Source: an uncultured Lachnospiraceae bacterium
Lineage (GTDB): Bacteria; Bacillota; Clostridia; Lachnospirales; Lachnospiraceae
DNA length: 46,505 bases
Direction: 5' to 3'
Assembly: GCA_902762905.1 (NCBI GenBank)
Contig: CACWQE010000017.1
Location: 1-46,505, forward strand
Positions 1 through 8,038 of the stretch are shown here, piece after piece. The position numbers and the translations under genes are program-made. The notes under the pieces were generated by a model. It worked only from the letters and a program-made list of their open reading frames with translations. It ran no database searches and was not told the origin of the DNA. Numbering within the stretch: the stretch's first letter is position 1; every line of letters begins with the position of its first letter.

Positions 1-127
1 GTTTTCGAGCCTAGTACCGCTGCGAGTGATGAGTAGCGAGAGCGTGCCTGCTATGATATGTTATATCCCAAACAACCGATTCATAACCTGAATGTTTCGA
101 GCGTCCTAACTTACGCTGTGCAGGGGG

Positions 128-141
128 TGATAGCGTTTTCA
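128..141. promoter_or_regulatory. cre-like / LacI-family operator 1
   Basis: TGATAGCGTTTTCA fits every position of the Firmicute catabolite-responsive element consensus TGWNANCGNTNWCA. It overlaps the dyad CGTTTTC-AG-GAAAACG at 134-149. CcpA or a pathway-specific LacI-family repressor could bind it; the sequence does not say which. Confidence 0.6.
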
Positions 142-230
142 GGAAAACGTTTCATCTCTGTCAAAAACGCAAGATGATCTATCCAAATCGTGAAAAAATC
201 CCAGAAAATTGAATATTTTTTTCAATTACG

Positions 231-244
231 TGATAACGTTTTCA
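231..244. promoter_or_regulatory. cre-like / LacI-family operator 2
   Basis: TGATAACGTTTTCA, extended to GTGATAACGTTTTCAC at 230-245, is a second full match to TGWNANCGNTNWCA. It lies about 103 bp after the first site and about 90 bp before the ATPase start, a position suited to repression of the cluster. Confidence 0.65.
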
Positions 245-336
245 CTCATGACAGTTTCTTCTTTGCGGGTCATATGGTAAAGTGCAGAACATAGCAGGAA
301 CCAAAACGTGGTTCTGGATAAAGGAGGGATGACAGC

Positions 337-1146
337 ATGGGTGAGATAAAACAGATCCCCAAGAAGTACATCATTAATGTGGAACATTTGAACAAACAGT
401 TCATCGTAGACAAACAACCAATGGAAGTGTTAAGAGACATAACATTGCAGATTGAAAAGGGCGAGTTTGTCACGATTGTAGGGCACAGTGGTTGTGGTAA
501 GAGTACCTTATTAAAGATCATGTGTGGTCTGGTTGGATATGAGGATGGAACCGTAGAACGAAATGGTCATGCCGTGGTTGGACCGGGACCTCGATGTGGA
601 ATGGTATTTCAGGATCACAGGCTGCTGCCTTGGTTAAAGATAAAAGATAACGTAGGATTTGGTTTAGGACATTTATCAAAGGAAGAGAGAGCGGAGCAGG
701 TGCAAAAGCATATTGATATGGTCGGGCTTCATGGATTTGAGAATAGTTATCCGAGCCAGTTATCCGGGGGTATGTCGCAGAGGGCAGCGATTGCAAGAGG
801 TCTTGCAAACAATCCGACCATACTTTTGTTAGATGAACCATTTGGAGCATTGGATGCACTGACAAGAATTCAGATGCAAAAAGAAATCCTGCGGATTCAG
901 AGGGAGCAGGGAACGACAATGGTTATGGTTACACATGATATTGATGAGGCAATCGTACTTGGTAACCGGATTGTTGTAATGAGTGCCCGGCCTGGTGAGA
1001 TCAAGGAGATCATTTCAGTTAGTGATGCGGCCAGGCGAAGGAATAGTGAGGATTTCAATTATGTAAAGAAAAAGATATATGGATATCTGTTTGAAGATTC
1101 AGAGGATGATTACGACGAACAATATCCGATTGAATATCAGATCTGA
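337..1146 (+). CDS. ABC transporter ATP-binding protein, nitrate/sulfonate/taurine (SsuB/TauB) type
   Basis: This is the cytoplasmic ATPase of an importer for small anionic organosulfur compounds. Walker A is GHSGCGKST (residues 49-57), the Q-loop region contains VFQDHRLLPW, which is characteristic of the SsuB/TauB/NrtD family, the signature is LSGGMSQR, Walker B is ILLLDEPFGALDA, and the H-loop is THDIDEA. At 269 residues it is normal in length, with a short acidic C-terminal tail. The start follows AAGGAGGG. The permease begins 18 bases after its stop, the lipoprotein follows, and then a sulfatase, so the cargo is more likely a sulfate ester or sulfonate than nitrate. The substrate assignment is inference. 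Confidence 0.93.
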   Translation: MGEIKQIPKKYIINVEHLNKQFIVDKQPMEVLRDITLQIEKGEFVTIVGHSGCGKSTLLKIMCGLVGYEDGTVERNGHAVVGPGPRCGMVFQDHRLLPWLKIKDNVGFGLGHLSKEERAEQVQKHIDMVGLHGFENSYPSQLSGGMSQRAAIARGLANNPTILLLDEPFGALDALTRIQMQKEILRIQREQGTTMVMVTHDIDEAIVLGNRIVVMSARPGEIKEIISVSDAARRRNSEDFNYVKKKIYGYLFEDSEDDYDEQYPIEYQI

Positions 1147-1164
1147 CAGGAGAAAGGAGAGCAT

Positions 1165-1932
1165 ATGAATACAGTTATTCGAAAAACAATATTGGCGTTA
1201 GTGATACCAATCATCATTGTGATTGTATGGTCGCTGATGACTACATATGGAAATATACCTGCCGGTGTACTGCCAACGATTCCGGCGGTTGGAAAAGCGT
1301 TTGTCAGTATGGTAGAGAGTGGTCAGTTACAGGATGATCTGCTTGTCAGTTTAGGAAGGGTGTTGAAGGGCTTTGTTGTATCCGGCATATTGGGAGTTCT
1401 GTTGGGTTCTATTATTGGGATGTTCCGAACGGCAAGAGAATTATTTCAGCCAATCGTTACGGTGATCCGGCAAATACCGATCATAGCATGGATTCCACTT
1501 ATTATATTATGGGCGGGAATCGGAGAAGCGTCTAAGGTAGTAATTATTGTGTTGGCAGCATTTTTCCCGGTACTTGTGAATACCGAAAGCGGAATGGAGC
1601 ATACACCGGAAGGATATTTGGAAGTGGCAAGACTATATAAGCTAAGTCCGTGGAAGACATTCACGAAAGTGTATCTGCCACATGCTATTCCACAGATTCT
1701 GGTGGGACTTAAGCTGGCACTTGGCGTATCCTGGATGGCAGTCGTGGCAGCGGAATTGATCGCTTCCGTAACGGGAATTGGATACCGGTTAAGTTATGCA
1801 CGAAGTATGATGCAGGCAGATGTGGTGATCGTATGTATGATCGTGGTCGGTCTGGTTGGAATTATAATGGATAAATTAATTGGATGGCTGTTTCATTTTA
1901 TTACGCCATGGCAGAATAAAGTGGGCAAGTAA
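1165..1932 (+). CDS. ABC transporter permease, SsuC/TauC type
   Basis: This 255-residue integral membrane subunit has about six hydrophobic segments, beginning with an N-terminal helix at about residues 7-27. The cytoplasmic coupling loop has the EAA-type pattern EVARLYKLSPWKTF followed by YLPHAIPQI, as in BPD-type importers of the nitrate/sulfonate/taurine family. It would form the membrane channel with the ATPase encoded 18 bases upstream. A GAGAAAGGAGAGC ribosome binding site precedes the ATG. Family membership is clear; substrate is not. Confidence 0.93.
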   Translation: MNTVIRKTILALVIPIIIVIVWSLMTTYGNIPAGVLPTIPAVGKAFVSMVESGQLQDDLLVSLGRVLKGFVVSGILGVLLGSIIGMFRTARELFQPIVTVIRQIPIIAWIPLIILWAGIGEASKVVIIVLAAFFPVLVNTESGMEHTPEGYLEVARLYKLSPWKTFTKVYLPHAIPQILVGLKLALGVSWMAVVAAELIASVTGIGYRLSYARSMMQADVVIVCMIVVGLVGIIMDKLIGWLFHFITPWQNKVGK

Positions 1933-1988
1933 AAGAATTTGATGGATATAGAATCCATGAAAAATAAATAAGAAAAGAGGATAAGAAG

Positions 1989-3080
1989 ATGAAAAAAAGT
2001 ATTACAAAGATTGCAGTAATGGCAGCATTTACAACAATATTAGCATTTGGTGGATTGACAGGCTGCGGCAATTCATCAAAAGATGAAAAGTCCACAGATA
2101 ATAAGAAAACGGAGACAACGCAGGAAACAGAGGCGGCAAGTACGGATGAGAAAAAGAACCAGGATCTGATTCCGGTGCGGTTAGGGGTTGGAGGACAGGG
2201 TAATACCTATTCCATGGAGCTTGCTAATCTGGCATATAAGAATGGATATTTAGAGGATGAGTTGAAGCAGGCGGGATATGAATTACAATTGCAGGCATTT
2301 GTACAGACAGGTCCTGAAGTAAATACCGCATTGGCGTCCGGTGATCTGGATGGTGCGATTTATGGCGATTTTCCATTATTTACAAGTAATAGTTCAGGAA
2401 TTAAGAGTACATTGATCGCTACGGTGAATCAGAAAGTCCAGTACGGAATCCTGACAGTAAAAGATGATATCAAGGAACCAAAAGATCTGGAAGGAAAACG
2501 GGTAATCGTAGGACAGGGTACCGTGATACAGTATTTCTGGGAACATTATGTAAAACAGAATGACATTGATGCAGGCAAGGTTGAGATTGTAAATGCTACA
2601 GATGCAGCCTCGTTATTACAGACAGGAGAAGCAGACGCTTACGTATCCATTATGACAGCTGCAAAGTACATGGAAAGCCTGGGTCTTGGTAAAGTATTTG
2701 ATGATGGAAGTGATGTGGAAGGCGGTAGTACTGTAGGTGTTGTAACATTACGAAATGATTTCTTAGAGCAGAATCCACAGGTGGCAGTAGCTATTAATAA
2801 GGCTTTGATCAAGGCATATGGAGACGCACAGGCAGATCCGGATAGTTTCTATAATGCATTGGCAACGGAACAGATGACTGCCGAAGTACTGAAGACAGGA
2901 TATGAAAATGATCCGTCATTGACACAGTTAAATCCTCAGATTACGGATGAGGTTATTACACATTTGAAGGATTTGAATGACTGGTTGGTTGAGAATCAAT
3001 TAATTGGTTCGCCAGTGGATGTAGATCAGTTATATGATACAACTTATTATGATCAGGCTGAAAAAGAGCTTGGAAAATAG
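1989..3080 (+). CDS. ABC transporter substrate-binding lipoprotein, SsuA/NMT1-like
   Basis: The protein has a lipoprotein signal peptide with lipobox LTGC (cleavage before Cys26), then a long, polar Ser/Thr/Glu/Lys-rich tether to about residue 58. The solute-binding fold begins near IPVRLGVGGQG. Segments such as DLDGAIYGDFPLF and EPKDLEGKRVIVGQGT match the SsuA/TauA pattern of binding proteins for sulfonates, sulfate esters and related anions. It would capture substrate at the cell surface and deliver it to the permease encoded just upstream. The sulfatase starts 12 bases after its stop, pointing to a sulfated organic substrate. Confidence 0.92.
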   Translation: MKKSITKIAVMAAFTTILAFGGLTGCGNSSKDEKSTDNKKTETTQETEAASTDEKKNQDLIPVRLGVGGQGNTYSMELANLAYKNGYLEDELKQAGYELQLQAFVQTGPEVNTALASGDLDGAIYGDFPLFTSNSSGIKSTLIATVNQKVQYGILTVKDDIKEPKDLEGKRVIVGQGTVIQYFWEHYVKQNDIDAGKVEIVNATDAASLLQTGEADAYVSIMTAAKYMESLGLGKVFDDGSDVEGGSTVGVVTLRNDFLEQNPQVAVAINKALIKAYGDAQADPDSFYNALATEQMTAEVLKTGYENDPSLTQLNPQITDEVITHLKDLNDWLVENQLIGSPVDVDQLYDTTYYDQAEKELGK

Positions 3081-3092
3081 GAGGAAGATGCG

Positions 3093-5381
3093 ATGAGTAG
3101 AAAGACAACATTTACAGGCACTGTTGGAAGAACAATGGGGGAGACGCGATATCAATATCATGTTACAGACACCAATCCGAAACAGGCACCGAATGTAGTA
3201 TATATATTGCTAGATGATATGGGATTTGCACAACTTGGGTGCTATGGTTCTAGTATTCGTACACCAAATATTGATCGCTTGGCAGAGGAAGGACTTCGAT
3301 ATAATAATTTTCATACAACAGCTGTTTGCTCTGCTACAAGAACTTCACTATTAACAGGTGTGAATCATCATACAGCAGGGTGTGCAAGTCTGATCGAGCT
3401 TCGGACAGGGGCAGAGAATAACCTGACAGGTAATATCAAACCGGAATATGCTTTTTTGTCTGAAATTCTGAAAGAATATGGATATGCAACATTCTGTACA
3501 GGAAAATGGCATTTGTCAGCAGATCAATGCACGGCAGGTCCGGTGGAAGGATGGCCATTACAGAAAGGGTTTGACCGGTATTATGGATTCTTACAGGGTG
3601 AAAATGATCAATATCATCCGCATCTGATCCGGGATAATACAGCAGCGCCACAGCCTAAGACAGTAGAGGAAGGGTATCATTTTTCGGAAGATATTGTGGA
3701 TAATGCGATTGATTATCTATATGAACACCAGATGAATTTTCCACAACAGCCGTTCTTCTTGTACCTTCCATTTGGAGCAATGCATACGCCGCATCATGCA
3801 CCGAAGGAGTATATTGATTCTTACCGGGGACAATTTGATGCCGGTTGGGATATCGTAAGGCAGCAGTGGTTTGAAAATCAGAAACGGATTGGTATTATTC
3901 CGCAGGATGCAGTCCTGACACCAAAGAATGAGTATGTCCGTGACTGGGATGCATGCACGGACAAAGAAAAGGCAGTCTATGCAAGAGAAATGGAGGCATT
4001 TGCGGGAATGCTTACCCATACAGATGCACAGATCGGTCGTCTGGTTGACTATTTGGAAGAGAGTAATCAGTTAGATAATACGATTATTGTATTTTTATCG
4101 GATAATGGGGCATCCGCAGAAGGCGGCGTGGATGGCAGGTTTAATGCGATGCGCGGTCAGGATGTTACTTCCCGTGGAGAAGGTGAGATTGATTATGCGT
4201 ATGAGCATTTAGATGAGATTGGAACAGAGCTTGCATTTAATCATTATCCGACCGGCTGGGCGAATTGTGGGAATACACCATTTCAATGGTATAAGATATG
4301 GGCGCATGAAGGCGGAATTAAAGATCCACTCATCATTCGATATCCAAAAGCCGTGAAAGACCCTGGGGCAGTCCGGACACAGTACCATCATGTGACGGAT
4401 CTGACACCAACGATCTTGGATCTGATCGGAGTGGAGAAACCGGAGTATATAAAGGGCGTACATCAGCAGCCATTTACCGGTGTCAGCATGAAATATACAT
4501 TCGAACATGCGGATGAACCATCGCACAAGTACATTCAGTATTATGAGGTACATGGAAACCGGGGTATCTATAAGGATGGATGGAAAGCGGTTGTGAATCA
4601 CTGCTTTGTAGAGGATTATGCAAAGGATGAATGGGAATTGTATCATGTGGACGAAGACTATTCGGAAGCCTTTAATGTGGCAAACAAGTATCCGGAAAAA
4701 CTGCGGGAATTACAGGAAGATTTCATGCATGAAGCAGGCAGATATGGTGTGTTTCCAATGTTACGGTTCTCTATGCATGCCAAACCGGAGAATCTACAGC
4801 GGCAGTACGCAGAAAAGATTCCAACTCCGGAGAAACAGATCGTATTTGAACATGTCCGGAAAGCGGTGAATCTGGTGATGGACCGGAGCATCGGGGCAGG
4901 AACAGGAAGTAAAGCAGATCATAGCGTGACGGCATGGATTCACAGAGATTCAGTAGAGGAAGAAGGAGTTCTATATAGTGTCGGTGCAAGATTTGGTGGA
5001 TACAGCTTCTATGTGAAAGACAACCACTTGAAATATGTGTATAACCAGAACAAGGTTCATTACTATGAGGCAGTGTCTGATCGGGAGCTGCCAGTTGGAG
5101 ATGTGAAGGTATCCTTTGTATCTACTTATAACAAGGAGACAGACCAGGCAGAAGTGAAATTATATATTGACGATAAAGAAGCAGGGGTTACGATAGTGGA
5201 ACAATTTGCCTATATGGTTGGATTTTCTACCAGTCTGCTTGCCAATCCGTATAGTCCGGTCACACCGGATTACGAGTCACCGTTTGAATTTACAGGACGT
5301 GCGGACAAGATTGTGTTACATCAGTTTGCAGATGTAGTGGATGTGGAAGAAGAAAAAAGGAAACTTTCTTCCATTGAGTAA
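3093..5381 (+). CDS. Cytoplasmic Cys-type sulfatase (arylsulfatase, AtsA-like)
   Basis: This enzyme should hydrolyse sulfate esters, releasing sulfate and an alcohol or phenol. The formylglycine signature is C79-S-A-T-R83 followed by LLTG (to residue 89). Metal-site residues include DD at 41-42 and DN at 337-338, and GKWHL carries a conserved Lys-His. At 762 residues it resembles the long AtsA-like sulfatases and has an extra beta-rich C-terminal region from about residue 600. No signal peptide is visible, so it is predicted to act in the cytoplasm on imported substrate. Cys79 needs oxidation to formylglycine, and the maturase gene follows about 110 bases later. GGAGG precedes the start. Confidence 0.93.
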   Translation: MSRKTTFTGTVGRTMGETRYQYHVTDTNPKQAPNVVYILLDDMGFAQLGCYGSSIRTPNIDRLAEEGLRYNNFHTTAVCSATRTSLLTGVNHHTAGCASLIELRTGAENNLTGNIKPEYAFLSEILKEYGYATFCTGKWHLSADQCTAGPVEGWPLQKGFDRYYGFLQGENDQYHPHLIRDNTAAPQPKTVEEGYHFSEDIVDNAIDYLYEHQMNFPQQPFFLYLPFGAMHTPHHAPKEYIDSYRGQFDAGWDIVRQQWFENQKRIGIIPQDAVLTPKNEYVRDWDACTDKEKAVYAREMEAFAGMLTHTDAQIGRLVDYLEESNQLDNTIIVFLSDNGASAEGGVDGRFNAMRGQDVTSRGEGEIDYAYEHLDEIGTELAFNHYPTGWANCGNTPFQWYKIWAHEGGIKDPLIIRYPKAVKDPGAVRTQYHHVTDLTPTILDLIGVEKPEYIKGVHQQPFTGVSMKYTFEHADEPSHKYIQYYEVHGNRGIYKDGWKAVVNHCFVEDYAKDEWELYHVDEDYSEAFNVANKYPEKLRELQEDFMHEAGRYGVFPMLRFSMHAKPENLQRQYAEKIPTPEKQIVFEHVRKAVNLVMDRSIGAGTGSKADHSVTAWIHRDSVEEEGVLYSVGARFGGYSFYVKDNHLKYVYNQNKVHYYEAVSDRELPVGDVKVSFVSTYNKETDQAEVKLYIDDKEAGVTIVEQFAYMVGFSTSLLANPYSPVTPDYESPFEFTGRADKIVLHQFADVVDVEEEKRKLSSIE

Positions 5382-5489
5382 TTGTCGGCAACATTCTATA
5401 ATGTAGATAATACATCGGATGCACCGAGTAAATGATGGATGAGCAATGGGATAAGTTGTTATAAAGTAGAAGTGTAAGGAGATGGAATC
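5382..5489 (+). promoter_or_regulatory. Sulfatase-maturase intergenic gap with weak promoter candidate
   Basis: This gap is longer than the others in the cassette. TTGTCG (5382-5387) and GATAAT (5406-5411) are 18 bases apart and could be a weak internal promoter. There is no obvious terminator, so read-through from the sulfatase is also likely. AAGGAGATGG precedes the maturase start. Confidence 0.25.
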
Positions 5490-6641
5490 ATGCCAGCAGC
5501 GAGTATATTGATAAAACCAGCATCGGCCAATTGTAATATGGATTGCAAGTATTGTTTTTATAAGGTGTTGAGCAGCAATCGGGAAGAGTATAATAAAGGA
5601 TTCATGTCATATGAAACGCTAGAGACTTTAGTGCGGGAAGCGATTCGCTATGCAGATGGATTTCTCTCCTTTGCATTTCAGGGTGGAGAGCCGACCTTAA
5701 TTGGGATTGACTTCTATAAGAAAGCCCTGGAATTGCAGGATAAATATAACGACAAACACCTTGTGATTGAAAATACGATTCAGACCAATGGATACCGGAT
5801 AGATGAAGAATGGGCAAAGTTTCTGCATGATTCCAACTTTCTTGTAGGTCTGTCGATCGATGGCCCGAAGAAAGTGCATGACCAGTATCGTGTTGATTAT
5901 GCAGGAAGAGGAACCTTTGCACAGTTGATGCATACGGTAGAATTATTCCGGCAGTATGATGTCAGATTCAATATTCTCACGGTGGTTACGGAAAGTCTGA
6001 CCGGAAAGGCGAACTATCTGTATCGCTTTTACCAGAAAAATGCATTCGAATATGTTCAGCTCATTCCGTGCATGGATGAAAAGAACCGTGTGCGTAAAGC
6101 AGATGGTGCACAGGCAGAGTGCCCGGTTACGGCAAAGTCGTATGGAAAGTTTCTGTGTGAATTGTTTGATCTGTGGTATGAAGATTTCATGAAAGGACAA
6201 CAGATGGATATTCGGATGTTTTCTAATCTGGCACAGATGGCAGCAGGATATCCACCGGAAGAATGTGGAATGAAGGGCTGTTGCTCCTGTTATTTTGTAG
6301 TAGAAGGAGATGGGAGTGTGTATCCGTGCGATTTCTACTGTCAGGACGATTGGAAACTGGGAAAGGTAGGAGATTCCTTTTCGGATATGCTGCAATCTGC
6401 AAAGGTACAGCATTTTATAGATGTTTCAAAGAAATTACCGGAGAAATGCAGGAGCTGTAAGTATCTTGCATTGTGTCATGGTGGCTGCCGGAGATGGCGG
6501 GAAGATGGTATGTCAGGAAAACTGGGTCTGAATCAGCTATGTGAGGCATATGAGATATTCTTTGCACATACGTGGCAGCGTATAGAGCGGTTAGGGCAGA
6601 TGATCGTAGATAGATACGGGGAATATCATGGTAACCCATGA
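5490..6641 (+). CDS. Anaerobic sulfatase-maturating enzyme (radical SAM, SPASM domain)
   Basis: The enzyme oxidises the active-site Cys or Ser of sulfatases to C-alpha-formylglycine without oxygen. The radical SAM cluster motif is C15-x3-C19-x2-C22 (CNMDCKYC). FQGGEPTL is the SAM-contacting GGE motif. The C-terminal SPASM region holds GCCSCYF, VYPCDFYC and CRSCKYLALCHGGCRR, which ligate two auxiliary [4Fe-4S] clusters. The Asp in YPCDFY (residue 281) sits where the catalytic base of characterised anSMEs lies. At 383 residues it has normal length. The sulfatase next door carries CSATR, within the [CS]-x-[PA]-x-R range such enzymes accept. Confidence 0.94.
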   Translation: MPAASILIKPASANCNMDCKYCFYKVLSSNREEYNKGFMSYETLETLVREAIRYADGFLSFAFQGGEPTLIGIDFYKKALELQDKYNDKHLVIENTIQTNGYRIDEEWAKFLHDSNFLVGLSIDGPKKVHDQYRVDYAGRGTFAQLMHTVELFRQYDVRFNILTVVTESLTGKANYLYRFYQKNAFEYVQLIPCMDEKNRVRKADGAQAECPVTAKSYGKFLCELFDLWYEDFMKGQQMDIRMFSNLAQMAAGYPPEECGMKGCCSCYFVVEGDGSVYPCDFYCQDDWKLGKVGDSFSDMLQSAKVQHFIDVSKKLPEKCRSCKYLALCHGGCRRWREDGMSGKLGLNQLCEAYEIFFAHTWQRIERLGQMIVDRYGEYHGNP

Positions 6642-6670
6642 ACAATCTGTGAAATAACATCGTATCTCCA

Positions 6671-6699
6671 TTGACAAGAAATGTGTGGTTATATATAAT
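6671..6699 (+). promoter_or_regulatory. Consensus promoter for the HMA/DsbD-like gene
   Basis: TTGACA at 6671-6676 and TATAAT at 6694-6699 are separated by 17 bases, a perfect sigma-A consensus. The operator dyad begins at the last base of the -10 box. Confidence 0.85.
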
Positions 6700-6723
6700 T
6701 AACCTATCGAAAATATAGGTTAA
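6699..6723. promoter_or_regulatory. 9-bp inverted-repeat operator at the start site
   Basis: TTAACCTAT (6699-6707), 7 bases CGAAAAT, then ATAGGTTAA (6715-6723): a perfect 9-bp inverted repeat from the -10 box through the expected transcription start. No U-run follows, so it is not a terminator. A bound repressor would block the promoter directly. The half-site AACCTA/TAGGTT recalls DtxR/IdeR-type half-sites but in a different arrangement, so the regulator is unknown. Confidence 0.7.
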
Positions 6724-6842
6724 AGGGAGGGCTATCGTGTATGCGGTGGCTCTTTTCCGTATGCATACACAATCGGGCAGGTGGCAGTGGGCCTGATTGT
6801 GGTGAGGCATCATGCAAAAAACAATCAGAAAGGATTTGTAAT

Positions 6843-7904
6843 ATGGAACAGGCTAAGATATTCATTACAGGAATGACATGTAGAAATTGTGAGACAAGAA
6901 TTGCCAATCTGTTAAAAGGATGCAAGGGAGTTTCGAAAGTATCCGTAAATGTCAGCTATGAATGCGGTATGGCAGAATTTTCTTATAATCCGAAGCAGAT
7001 CACCTTGGATACGATTGCAAAGAAGATAGAAGATTTGGGATATGAGGTGCATTCTGCGAAGCAGGAAAGGAAAAAGTTGATACTTCAGGCAATCAGGGAA
7101 GTGCTGATCATTGCAATTGTATTTATCCTGTTGCAGCATTTCGGGGTGCTGAACCGGCTGGCTCCGGGATCGCTGGCAGAGTCGGGAATGGGATATGGTA
7201 TGTTGTTTGTGATCGGTCTGATGACTTCAGTACACTGCATTGCAATGTGCGGTGGAATCAATCTGTCACAGACCTTGCGTCAAAAGGAAGATAAACATGT
7301 TGGGAAAGTGATGTTTGGCAATGCCCTTATGTACAATGCAGGTCGTGTTGTATCCTATACATTGATCGGTGGATTGTTGGGAGCAGTAGGAAGTCTGGCA
7401 GGGATTGGAGACAGTCTGCAGACCTCTACATCGATTCAGGGAATTGTGAAGATTGCAGCGGGGATTATTATGGTTGTGATGGGAATTAACATGTTAGGAT
7501 TGATTCCGGGACTTCGGAGATTTGGACTGCATATTCCTGCCCGAAGAAAGCATAGAGCGTCAGCGAAGAGAACCCCGTTTGTGATTGGACTTTGTAACGG
7601 CTTGATGCCTTGTGGACCATTGCAGTCTATGCAGATTGTTGCATTAGCTTCCGGTGGCTTTGTATCCGGTGCATTTTCTATGTTTTGTTTTAGCATGGGT
7701 ACGGTTCCTCTCATGTTAGGCTTAGGATCAGCGGTATCTGTATTAGGACAGAAATTCACCAGACAGGTAATGAAGATAGGAGCTGTGCTGGTGGTGGTAA
7801 TGGGGCTTGCGATGATATCACAGGGAAATGCGTTATCCGGTATGGGGCGTCAACTTGCGGGTACGGTGTTCGAAAATATTCCTATTATTGTTGGATGGGA
7901 ATGA
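6843..7904 (+). CDS. Heavy-metal-associated domain fused to DsbD/SafE-like membrane protein
   Basis: Residues 1-70 are a heavy-metal-associated (HMA) domain with M11-T-C13-x-x-C16, the Cu(I)/soft-metal binding motif. A transmembrane helix follows (about 80-95), then a multi-helix DsbD_2/SafE (UreH-like) region with SVHCIAMCGG (Cys132, Cys136) and LCNGLMPCGP (Cys251, Cys257). This architecture suggests metal trafficking or thiol/electron transfer across the membrane, most likely copper-related; substrate is inference. I chose ATG at 6843 because AGAAAGGA precedes it and the HMA domain starts there. An in-frame ATG at 6741 would add 34 residues unlike the family. Confidence 0.85.
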   Translation: MEQAKIFITGMTCRNCETRIANLLKGCKGVSKVSVNVSYECGMAEFSYNPKQITLDTIAKKIEDLGYEVHSAKQERKKLILQAIREVLIIAIVFILLQHFGVLNRLAPGSLAESGMGYGMLFVIGLMTSVHCIAMCGGINLSQTLRQKEDKHVGKVMFGNALMYNAGRVVSYTLIGGLLGAVGSLAGIGDSLQTSTSIQGIVKIAAGIIMVVMGINMLGLIPGLRRFGLHIPARRKHRASAKRTPFVIGLCNGLMPCGPLQSMQIVALASGGFVSGAFSMFCFSMGTVPLMLGLGSAVSVLGQKFTRQVMKIGAVLVVVMGLAMISQGNALSGMGRQLAGTVFENIPIIVGWE

Positions 7905-7941
7905 TACGCGGAAGCATTTCAGTGGAAGAGTAATAAAGAGA

Positions 7942-7971
7942 TTGCGTAGTATAAGTAGTCTGTTGTATACT
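7942..7971 (+). promoter_or_regulatory. Possible promoter of azlCD
   Basis: TTGCGT (7942-7947) and TATACT (7966-7971) are 18 bases apart, about 70 bases before azlC. It is a fair but not perfect sigma-A match. Confidence 0.4.
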
Positions 7972-8038
7972 TAAGAGAGTTTGAAGCTGGGTACAGGTAT
8001 CTTACTTAAGATGAGAGGAATTAGGAGAAGATCGTAAC

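Larger units (their letters stand above)
1..336. other. Intergenic regulatory region upstream of the transporter-sulfatase cluster
   Basis: No coding frame in this stretch is convincing. It holds two cre/LacI-type operators (128-141 and 231-244), a compact dyad CGTTTTC-AG-GAAAACG (134-149) overlapping the first, and a hairpin AATTGAA (207-213) with TTCAATT (221-227). An AAGGAGGG ribosome binding site at 321-328 serves the ATPase start at 337. I could not settle a promoter; ATGACA at 248-253 is a weak -35 candidate. The first 120 bases show no feature I recognise. Confidence 0.6.

Noticed and set aside
4209..4646. Minus-strand open frame inside the sulfatase gene
   Set aside because: It is a shadow of a strongly coding gene; no initiation signal.
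5943..6413. Minus-strand open frame inside the maturase gene
   Set aside because: It is antisense to conserved cluster-binding cysteines and has no supporting signal.
6741..6842. Upstream extension of the HMA-DsbD gene to ATG 6741
   Set aside because: The 34 added residues are unlike the HMA family, and ATG 6843 has its own AGAAAGGA site. A GTG at 6737 opens only a 19-residue frame with no support as a leader peptide.
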